Shown piece after piece: positions 58,585 through 64,000 of a stretch of DNA of 64,000 nucleotides. Source of the DNA: Streptomyces sp. NBC_00708 (lineage in GTDB: Bacteria > Actinomycetota > Actinomycetes > Streptomycetales > Streptomycetaceae). The position numbers and the translations under genes are program-made. A model generated the notes under the pieces. The model saw only the letters and a list, made by a program, of their open reading frames with translations, was not told the origin of the DNA and searched no databases. The DNA is taken from positions 2,852,001-2,916,000 of the forward strand of contig CP108997.1 in NCBI GenBank assembly GCA_036226585.1. The letters run 5' to 3'. Each line of letters begins with the position of its first letter. Positions within the stretch are counted from its first letter, which is position 1.

Positions 58585-59247
58585 TCACGTCCGGCGCCGC
58601 AGGTCCTCCAGGGTCGCCGCCGTTCCGGGGAGTACGGACCGGGCCGGGGCCTCGAGTCCGTCCAGGAACAGCTGGATGTGGCGGTGGGTGAACCGGTCGA
58701 TGTTCGGGCAGGCGATGCCCGGCAGCGGCCGGGTGAGCTGGGAGAGGGCGACCAGTACGTCACCGACGGCGATGTCGGTACGCAGGCGCCCCGCGGACAT
58801 GGCGCGCGCGACGAGCCCTTCGACGGCCTCTTCGAGGCGCCGGCGCTCGGCGAGCAGTTCGGGGTGGTCCTTGTCGAAGCCGCCGGACAGCATGGGGCAC
58901 AGGGCCCCGATGCGTTCGTCGGCCGCCGCGTGGACGAAGCGGGTGAGCGCGTCGAAGGGGTCCGCCTCCTCGGCGGCCGCCTCCTCGGCGCGGTCGGTGG
59001 TACGGGAGGTGACCGCGAGCACGACCTCGTGGATGAGGGCGGCCCGGTCGGGGAAGTTCCGGTAGAGGGTGGCGTTGCCGACGCCCGCGCGGCGGGCGAC
59101 CTCGTCGAGCGGCACGTCGGGCCCGAACTCGACGAACATCTCGCGCGCGGCCGTCACGATCCGCTCCCGGTTACGCAGTGCGTCGGCCCTCGGCTTGGGG
59201 GTACGCGGCTGCGCGGGTGCGGTGGCGGTACGGGCGGCGATGGCCAC
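58585..59247 (-). CDS. TetR family transcriptional regulator
   Basis: 220 residues. TetR_N helix-turn-helix at about 24-70 (RNRERIVTAAREMFVEFGPDVPLDEVARRAGVGNATLYRNFPDRAALIHEVV) and a C-terminal ligand domain with FDALTRFVHAAADERIGALCPMLSGG. GTG 59247 has AAGGAG seven bases upstream; the frame continues upstream without a better site. A GGTTC-N8-GAACC inverted repeat at 59282-59299 is an operator candidate. Likely represses itself and the following DHA2 exporter. Confidence 0.87.
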   Translation of the reverse strand: MAIAARTATAPAQPRTPKPRADALRNRERIVTAAREMFVEFGPDVPLDEVARRAGVGNATLYRNFPDRAALIHEVVLAVTSRTTDRAEEAAAEEADPFDALTRFVHAAADERIGALCPMLSGGFDKDHPELLAERRRLEEAVEGLVARAMSAGRLRTDIAVGDVLVALSQLTRPLPGIACPNIDRFTHRHIQLFLDGLEAPARSVLPGTAATLEDLRRRT

Positions 59248-59376
59248 GGCTGCGCTCCTTCTCTTCCGTCTCTCTTCTCGCGGTTCCGGCCGGAGAACCA
59301 ACCGGGGACCGCTTCCCCGTTTCGCGGGGACACGAGTGCAAACGGGGAAACCCTCCCCGGTTATTTCCCGGCACTT

Positions 59377-59392
59377 TGTGACCTGCGTCACG
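59377..59392. promoter_or_regulatory. Crp-like binding site upstream of the M6 protease
   Basis: TGTGA-CCTGCG-TCACG matches the actinobacterial Crp consensus TGTGA-N6-TCACA at nine of ten positions. It lies about 125 bp before the protease ATG in the 270-bp gap 59248-59517, which otherwise shows only G/C-run palindromes. Confidence 0.5.
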
Positions 59393-59517
59393 CACACCGC
59401 CGCCGGGGAAAACCAACCGAACGGCGCACCCAGCGAGCGGCCCGCGATCACCCGGCAGAGGCTGACGGCAGAGCGCAGCCGGGGTCGGCCGGCTGCCGCG
59501 CACCGGAAGGCGTCTCG

Positions 59518-60798
59518 ATGCAGCAGCCTCGCCGCCGGATACGCAAGTACCGCCGCCCGGTCGCGCTCGGCGCCGCAACGGCCCTGGTCATCGCGGCGCT
59601 GGCGACGGCGAGCAGCACGCTGCCCCTGCAGAGCCCCGCGTCGGCCGGCCCCGCCGCGACGGCCCCCCTCGCGACCGGGCTCGGCCCCTGCCGGATCGCG
59701 TCGTCCATGGGCGTGCAGATGTCGGAGGGCATGCCGACGCAACCCGGCTACGCGCGCTCCACCGGCCGCGTCCACGCGCTGAACCTGATGATCGACTTCC
59801 CGGACGCGCAGGGCACCGAACCGGCCATGGACCGCCTGGCCGAGTTCTTCCCGCAGACCACGGACTGGTTCCGGACGAGCTCCTACGGCCGGCTCACCTA
59901 CATACCCGAGGCCCCGATCCGCTCATGGCTGCGGATGCCGCTGCCCTTCGAGGAGTACGGGATCGAGCGCGGCTCCCCGTACGAGCCGGGCTACCGCCAC
60001 CTGGTCCAGGACATCGTGGCCGCCGCCGACCCGAGGGTGGACTTCGACGAGTACGACCTGGTCAACATCCTGGTCACCCCGAACGCCGGCCCCTCGGCGC
60101 TGGACACCGTGCTGTCGGTGACGTTCTCGGGCAACGACGACGCACCGGTCGCGGACGGGATCCCGCTGTCCAACACGTCCTTCGTCTACAGCCGCCAGGA
60201 CGACGGCTCCGGCTCGTACGCCCAGACCGGCTACCGGGTCCTGCCCCACGAGAACGGCCACGTCTTCGGCCTGCCCGACCTCTACACCCTGGAGGGCGGC
60301 GGCTCGGTCGGGCACTGGGACATCATGTCCGAGGACTGGGGCGCCAACAACGACTTGCTCGGCTGGCACAAGTGGAAGCTCGGCTGGCTGGACAACGACC
60401 AGGTCAGCTGCGCCGCCCGCGCCGGCACGACGGACCACGTCCTGGAACCCCTGGCCACCCGCGGCGGCATGAAGCTGGCGTTCGTCCCCCTGACCGCCGA
60501 GTCGGGCTACGCGATCGAGGTCCGCACCCAGGCGGGCAACGACCAGGCGGTCTGCCGCCCCGGCGTCCTCATCTACAAGGTCAGCTCCGACGTGGACACC
60601 GGCCAGGGCCCCGTCTCCGTCGCCGACAGCACCAAGGACAGCCCCGGCTGCACCCGCCTCCCCAACGTCCACGCCGAACTCTCCGACGCCCCCTACCAAC
60701 CGGGCGACACCTTCACGGACCGGGCCAACGGCATACGGATCTCGGTACTGGAGAAGGACGACGAGGGGGACTACCGGGTACAGGTGACGCGGCGCTAG
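59518..60798 (+). CDS. secreted M6 family metalloprotease (immune inhibitor A-like)
   Basis: 426 residues. Basic N-region RRRIRKYRRP and a hydrophobic core to about residue 37 form a Sec signal peptide; cleavage is likely near ASAGPA. The M6-type domain has the zinc motif His244-Glu-Asn-Gly-His248 (LPHENGHVFGLPDLYT) and DIMSEDWG as the Met-turn. Related proteases are extracellular and degrade host or environmental proteins. GGAAGG lies before ATG 59518. Its TAG stop shares CTAG with the stop of the opposite gene. Confidence 0.9.
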   Translation: MQQPRRRIRKYRRPVALGAATALVIAALATASSTLPLQSPASAGPAATAPLATGLGPCRIASSMGVQMSEGMPTQPGYARSTGRVHALNLMIDFPDAQGTEPAMDRLAEFFPQTTDWFRTSSYGRLTYIPEAPIRSWLRMPLPFEEYGIERGSPYEPGYRHLVQDIVAAADPRVDFDEYDLVNILVTPNAGPSALDTVLSVTFSGNDDAPVADGIPLSNTSFVYSRQDDGSGSYAQTGYRVLPHENGHVFGLPDLYTLEGGGSVGHWDIMSEDWGANNDLLGWHKWKLGWLDNDQVSCAARAGTTDHVLEPLATRGGMKLAFVPLTAESGYAIEVRTQAGNDQAVCRPGVLIYKVSSDVDTGQGPVSVADSTKDSPGCTRLPNVHAELSDAPYQPGDTFTDRANGIRISVLEKDDEGDYRVQVTRR

Positions 60799-61280
60799 GG
60801 GGTGTCCGGCCGCTGCTCCCGTACGATCTCGGCGAACCGTGTCACGCTCGCCCCGGGCAGCTGGGGAACGGGCGCCTCGACCGCGGTGACCGTGAAGACC
60901 GGCGGCTCGTCGTCGGAGGGTTCGAGCCGCGCCCGGGTGACCAAACCATGAGGTGTCACGGCCCAGTACGCGCTGGGCGGCGCCTCGACGGCGGGAAACA
61001 GCACGGTGGTCCCGGCCTCCTTCGCGAGCGCGGCGGCGACCTCGCCCTCGGGCGGCTGCCCGGCGACGGACTCCCCCGCGTAGATGTCCCACGCCCGGCT
61101 CAGGTCCCCGCGGACGACCTCGTACTGGCACAGGACGGGCGCCTCCCAGTTCCGCAGCTCCGGGTCCCCGCCGGCATCGGCCACATCAACGTCCCGCACG
61201 GCGACCCCCAGGCACCCGGCGAGCGCGCGAGCGACGACGGCGGCCCCGACGGGGTCGACGGTCAGCAGGTTGTAGGCCAC
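60795..61280 (-). CDS. hypothetical protein
   Basis: 161 residues from GTG 61280, which has GGAGG five bases upstream (GTG 61286 would leave no spacing). Sequence: VAYNLLTVDPVGAAVVARALAGCLGVAVRDVDVADAG..., with Trp-rich parts WEAPVLCQYEVVRGDLSRAWDIYAG and PPSAYWAVTPHGLVTRARLEPSDDEPPVFTVTAVEAPVPQLPGA. No signal peptide, membrane helix or motif that I recognise. It ends on the same CTAG as the M6 protease gene. Function unknown. Confidence 0.7.
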   Translation of the reverse strand: MAYNLLTVDPVGAAVVARALAGCLGVAVRDVDVADAGGDPELRNWEAPVLCQYEVVRGDLSRAWDIYAGESVAGQPPEGEVAAALAKEAGTTVLFPAVEAPPSAYWAVTPHGLVTRARLEPSDDEPPVFTVTAVEAPVPQLPGASVTRFAEIVREQRPDTP

Positions 61281-61400
61281 GACCACCTCCCCTCACCGCC
61301 GGCTCCCCCGCCGGTCCCCCTCCCCACCTCACAAGATCCCCACGCCCCGATCCCCCGATGAACCAAGCACACCACCCGCTACACTGACGGCGGCGACCAA

Positions 61401-61473
61401 GCCTTCGTAGCTCAGGGGATAGAGCACCGCTCTCCTAAAGCGGGTGTCGCAGGTTCGAATCCTGCCGGGGGCA
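61401..61473 (+). tRNA. tRNA-Arg (anticodon CCT)
   Basis: 73 nt complete cloverleaf: acceptor GCCTTCG/CGGGGGC with discriminator A, D-arm, anticodon stem CCGCT/AGCGG with loop CTCCTAA (anticodon CCT, reads AGG), T-arm GCAGG-TTCGAAT-CCTGC. CCA is not encoded. TACACT at 61380-61385 is the likely -10. Its 3' half is repeated exactly at 62658-62696. Confidence 0.95.
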
Positions 61474-61476
61474 CAG
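61438..61476 (+). repeat. left copy of tRNA-Arg 3'-end repeat (att-like)
   Basis: 39 bp identical to 62658-62696. Covers the tRNA from the anticodon stem to its 3' end plus CAG, the segment that tRNA-targeting tyrosine integrases use as attachment core. Confidence 0.8.
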
Positions 61477-61659
61477 TGTCTGACCAGCGCGTTCACCTCT
61501 CTCGGGTGGGCGCGCTGTTTGTCGTGGCCGTGGCATCGGCCATCAGTATGGCGAACACCGACCTCAAGCCCATTCGGAGAGTTTCACGCAACGCGGGCGG
61601 TCGTTCCCTCGTCTGGCAGGGAGAACAGTCAGGAACCACCCCCCTGAACGGAGCGCTCG
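61474..61659. other. 186-bp region between tRNA-Arg and the DMT gene
   Basis: No convincing gene. A frame from 61476 lacks a ribosome site and continues out of phase across the DMT gene. It should contain the DMT promoter. Confidence 0.4.
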
Positions 61660-62610
61660 GTGCTCATAGGACTCCTGACCGCTGTTGCGGCCTCGATCTG
61701 TTACGGCACGGGCTCCGTCCTCCAGGCCGTCGGCTCCCGCAAGTCGGCCCGCCGCGAGGCGGCCGCCGCCGGGCCTGCCACCGGACAGGTCACCGCGCAT
61801 GGCGGCCCCAGTCTCTCCTCCACCGCGCAGGCCGCGATGACCTGGGAATTCATCGTCGGCACGGTCCTGGACTTCGTCGGCTTCGGACTCGGCGCGCTCG
61901 CCGCCCGCCTGCTGCCGCTGTTCCTCTCCCAGACGGTCATCAGCGCCAACCTCGTCATCACGGCCGCCCTGAGCGTCAAGCTGCTCGGCATCCGGCTGAC
62001 CCGGGCGGAGTGGACCTCGATCGCAGTCGTCTGCTCGGCGCTGGTGCTGCTCGCGAGCGCGGCGGGCCCCGAGGGCAGCGGGCACACGCCGATCACCACC
62101 CACTGGTGGCTCCTCACGATCTCACTGCTGCTGATGGCGGGCGGCACGGTCCTGGTCCGGCTGCTCGGCGCCCGGACCGCGATCCTGGCCGGTCTGCTCT
62201 CCGGTCTCGGCTTCGGCGCGCTCGGCGTGGGCGTGCGAGTGCTGAACGGGATCGATCCTTTCGCCCTGGGCACGCTGCTCACCGACCCGGCGTTGTACGC
62301 CATCCTCGTCGCAGGAATCGGTGGCATGTACCTGCACACCGTCGCGCTGCAGATCGGCTCGGTGAACGGGGCGACGGCGGCGCTGGTGGTCGGCGAGACC
62401 GTACTGCCCGGCATGATCGGCGTCTGGTGGCTGGGGGACGCCTCACGCACCGGCTTCGCCTGGCTGGCGGTGACCGGCTTCGTCCTGGCAGTCACGGGCG
62501 CGGTCGCGGTGGCCTGGTTCGGCGCGCCGGAGAACGCCGGGAAGGACGCCCCGGCCCCGGCCGACACCCCCACCCAGAACCCGGAGCTTGCCCAGAACCG
62601 AGCCTCTTAG
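61660..62610 (+). CDS. DMT (EamA-like) family transporter
   Basis: 316 residues with about nine or ten membrane helices and a short cytoplasmic loop with GSRKSARREAAAAGPATGQ near residue 25-45. N-terminal ICYGTGSVLQAVGSRKS and FLSQTVISANLVITAALSVKLLGIRLTRAEWTSIAVVCSALVLL are typical of drug/metabolite transporters. GGAG lies six bases before GTG 61660. The gene is the only one between two copies of the tRNA-Arg 3' end; its codon use looks like that of the host. Substrate unknown. Confidence 0.85.
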   Translation: MLIGLLTAVAASICYGTGSVLQAVGSRKSARREAAAAGPATGQVTAHGGPSLSSTAQAAMTWEFIVGTVLDFVGFGLGALAARLLPLFLSQTVISANLVITAALSVKLLGIRLTRAEWTSIAVVCSALVLLASAAGPEGSGHTPITTHWWLLTISLLLMAGGTVLVRLLGARTAILAGLLSGLGFGALGVGVRVLNGIDPFALGTLLTDPALYAILVAGIGGMYLHTVALQIGSVNGATAALVVGETVLPGMIGVWWLGDASRTGFAWLAVTGFVLAVTGAVAVAWFGAPENAGKDAPAPADTPTQNPELAQNRAS

Positions 62611-62872
62611 CACCGGGGACTGGCGCGGTGGCTGCCGCTCCCTGTCCAGTTCCCCTCAAGCGGGTGTCGCAGGTTCGAATCCTGCCGGGGGCACAGCTGT
62701 CACCAGCACGTACGTCACTGAGGGCCGGGTCGGGGCACATGCCCGGCCTGGCCCTTCGTCATGCTCCCCCGCTCCGCTCACGGTCTCGGACGTGCTGCTC
62801 ACCCGACCCCGGTCCCCGCAGCGTCCCCGAAAACCAGGCGCGGTGCCGTCCGCCTCCGCGCCAGGATGGACC
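62611..62872. other. 262-bp region with the right tRNA-Arg repeat
   Basis: Holds the 3' tRNA fragment (62658-62696) and no recognisable gene. No integrase or excisionase remnant is visible. Confidence 0.5.
62658..62696 (+). repeat. right copy of tRNA-Arg 3'-end repeat (att-like fragment)
   Basis: 39 bp identical to 61438-61476, offset 1,220 bp. The 5' half of a tRNA is missing, so it cannot be a functional tRNA. Weaker similarity goes on past the core (ACCAGC.CGT..CAC in both). Confidence 0.8.
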
Positions 62873-63787
62873 ATGGACACCACAGCAGATACATCAGCGG
62901 ACATCTCGGAGAGCCCCTCGGCCGGCGCCCTCGTCTGGCGTTCCCTTCCCGACGTGCACAGTTTTCTCGACCGGGCCGGGGGCTTCCTCCGGTCGCGGCC
63001 CGCGTTGCACACCGTCCATCTGACCGTGACCGAGGCGCTGCGTGCGCGGGGGCCCAGGGCCTACGGGGGTGGGGAGCCGGTCTTCGGGGTGCTGGAGCGG
63101 GGTGGCGAGGTGCGAGCGGCGTACTTTCGGACGCCGCCCTATCGGATGGCCGTCACGCCGCTCACGCCGGAGGAGGCCGGGGCGCTCGCCGCTCATCTGG
63201 AGAGCCTCGGGGACGACGTTCCCGGGGTCAACGCGGACACGGGGACCTCCGCCGCGTTCGCGGAGGCGTGGCAGGTGCGTACGGGGGTGGAGTCGCGGCT
63301 GCACGAGCGGACGCGACTCTACCGGCTCGGGGAGCTCCAGCGGCCGGAGCCGGCGCCGGAAGGGCGTGGCCGGGTCGCCGGGGAGGGGGACCGGGAGCTG
63401 CTCATGCGGTGGTACGCGGGGTTCGTGCGGGACATCGGCGGGGGCGGTTTCCACGACCCCGGCGTCTGGGCCGACAGGCGGATCGCCGACCGCAGCCTCA
63501 CCCTCTGGGAGACACCCGACGGGGTGCCCGTCTCCATGGCGGGGGTGACACGGCTGGTCGCCGGGCAGGCCCGGGTGGCGCCCGTCTACACCCCGGACGG
63601 CCTGCGGGGGCGCGGTTACGCGGGTGCGGCGACCGTCGAGGCGAGTCTCGCCGCGCTCGCGCAGGGCGCGGAGGAGGTGCTGCTCTTCGCGGACCTCGCC
63701 AACCCGACCAGCAACGGCCTCTACCGGCGCATCGGCTACCGGCCGGTGACGGACTTCGCGGTGTACGACCTGACGGCCGGGGCGTGA
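62873..63787 (+). CDS. GNAT family N-acetyltransferase
   Basis: 304 residues. The C-terminal half is a GNAT domain: RVAPVYTPDGLRGRGYAGAATVEASLAALAQGAEEVLLFADLANPTSNGLYRRIGYRPVTDFAVYDL, with R-G-R-G-Y-A for acetyl-CoA. The N-terminal half (VFGVLERGGEVRAAYFRTPPYRMAVTPL) looks like a degenerate second GNAT-like lobe. ATG 62873 is chosen; the long open frame upstream crosses the tRNA repeat and is not coding. Substrate unknown. Confidence 0.82.
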   Translation: MDTTADTSADISESPSAGALVWRSLPDVHSFLDRAGGFLRSRPALHTVHLTVTEALRARGPRAYGGGEPVFGVLERGGEVRAAYFRTPPYRMAVTPLTPEEAGALAAHLESLGDDVPGVNADTGTSAAFAEAWQVRTGVESRLHERTRLYRLGELQRPEPAPEGRGRVAGEGDRELLMRWYAGFVRDIGGGGFHDPGVWADRRIADRSLTLWETPDGVPVSMAGVTRLVAGQARVAPVYTPDGLRGRGYAGAATVEASLAALAQGAEEVLLFADLANPTSNGLYRRIGYRPVTDFAVYDLTAGA

Positions 63788-63815
63788 CCTTCCCGCCACC
63801 GGAGTGGCGGGAAGG
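63788..63815. terminator. bidirectional terminator between GNAT and argS
   Basis: A perfect 12-bp stem, CCTTCCCGCCAC with its complement, around CGGA. Confidence 0.8.
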
Positions 63816-63824
63816 CACAGCCGG

Positions 63825-64000
63825 TCACATCTGGTCGGGCGTCTCGATGCCGAGGAGGCCGAGGCCCAGCTCGAGCGTCCGGGCGGTGATGTCGCACAGG
63901 ACCAGCCGGCTCTGCTTGACCTCGCCCTCGGAGCGCAGCACCGGGCACTTCTCGTAGAAGCTGGTGAAGGCGCTGGCCAGGCCGTAGAGGTAGTTGGCGA
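63825..64000 (-). CDS. argS: arginyl-tRNA synthetase, C-terminal end (runs off the window)
   Basis: The last ~58 residues, read on the minus strand: [21 protein letters not shown], then [35 protein letters not shown] and stop. This is the anticodon-binding DALR domain and terminal motif of actinobacterial ArgRS ([12 protein letters not shown]). It attaches arginine to tRNA-Arg. Notably its gene lies about 2.4 kb from tRNA-Arg(CCT). Confidence 0.92.
   Translation of the reverse strand, partial: ANYLYGLASAFTSFYEKCPVLRSEGEVKQSRLVLCDITARTLELGLGLLGIETPDQM

Noticed and set aside
62650..62696. Second tRNA-Arg gene
   Set aside because: Only the 3' part is present; no acceptor 5' strand, D-arm or anticodon loop.
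1..64000. CRISPR array, insertion sequences, prophage or antibiotic biosynthetic cluster
   Set aside because: No regularly spaced repeats, transposase, integrase, phage structural or PKS/NRPS domains were seen.

Overview
The window is high-GC DNA with densely packed genes, near-total G/C at third codon positions, many GTG and TTG starts and short intergenic gaps. The gene content (hrdD-type sigma factor, SepX/Glp divisome genes, DUF6227, tricorn protease, ECF41 sigma factor, mycothiol-type DinB protein) points to Streptomyces or a very close relative. The gene order around galU, moeA, mscL and hrdD looks like conserved chromosomal core, not a subtelomeric arm or a biosynthetic cluster. I see no insertion sequence, CRISPR array, prophage module or PKS/NRPS genes.

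Layout. 1-10.9 kb: the start of an MMPL exporter with its TetR regulator and twin operators, a tricorn protease, a TPR protein, a MerR regulator, an AhpD-like protein with an ECF41 sigma factor behind a textbook ECF41 promoter, a DinB protein, a polysaccharide deacetylase and a DHFR-like reductase. 10.9-17.4 kb: deaminase plus F420-type oxidoreductase, Lrp regulator, LEA-like small protein, then a translationally coupled flavin monooxygenase, hydrolase and SDR operon divergent from a MerR regulator. 17.4-27.2 kb: a Ser/Thr kinase fused to an MFS transporter, exonuclease III, a GNAT, a two-component system, a FUSC-type membrane protein coupled to a PP2C phosphatase, and tRNA-Ala(CGC). 27.3-33.2 kb: the SepX-RimJ-MogA-MoaC-MoeA/Glp-GalU gene group facing 5-FCL, which mixes cell division, molybdenum cofactor and cell-envelope precursor genes. 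33.2-42.5 kb: penicillin acylase, a cation/proton antiporter apparently started by CTG, an MFS protein, an FmdB zinc-ribbon protein behind a CIRCE element, MTA phosphorylase, a CpaB-like protein and MscL. 42.5-47.8 kb: a five-gene operon for a molybdopterin/Fe-S/Rieske/membrane-cytochrome complex of unknown substrate. 48-64 kb: P1 peptidase, DUF6227, two DHA2 exporters with regulators, HrdD behind a sigma-R-type promoter, questin-oxidase-like and LigB proteins with a MarR regulator, an M6 metalloprotease, tRNA-Arg(CCT) whose 3' end is repeated 1,220 bp downstream around a DMT transporter, a GNAT and the 3' end of argS.

How it works together. The strongest regulatory readings are ECF41 autoregulation (7119-7145), HrcA/CIRCE control of fmdB (39512-39538) and sigma-R/sigma-E control of hrdD (53914-53940). 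Together they suggest several independent stress circuits. About fifteen genes have a -10-like hexamer six or seven bases before the start codon and no Shine-Dalgarno sequence, which predicts leaderless mRNAs. The molybdenum cofactor genes at 29-31 kb could supply the molybdoenzyme at 44-47 kb, although the MoeA homologue is probably the divisome protein Glp. Unusual candidates for follow-up are the molybdo-Rieske complex, the kinase-MFS fusion and the tRNA-Arg duplication.
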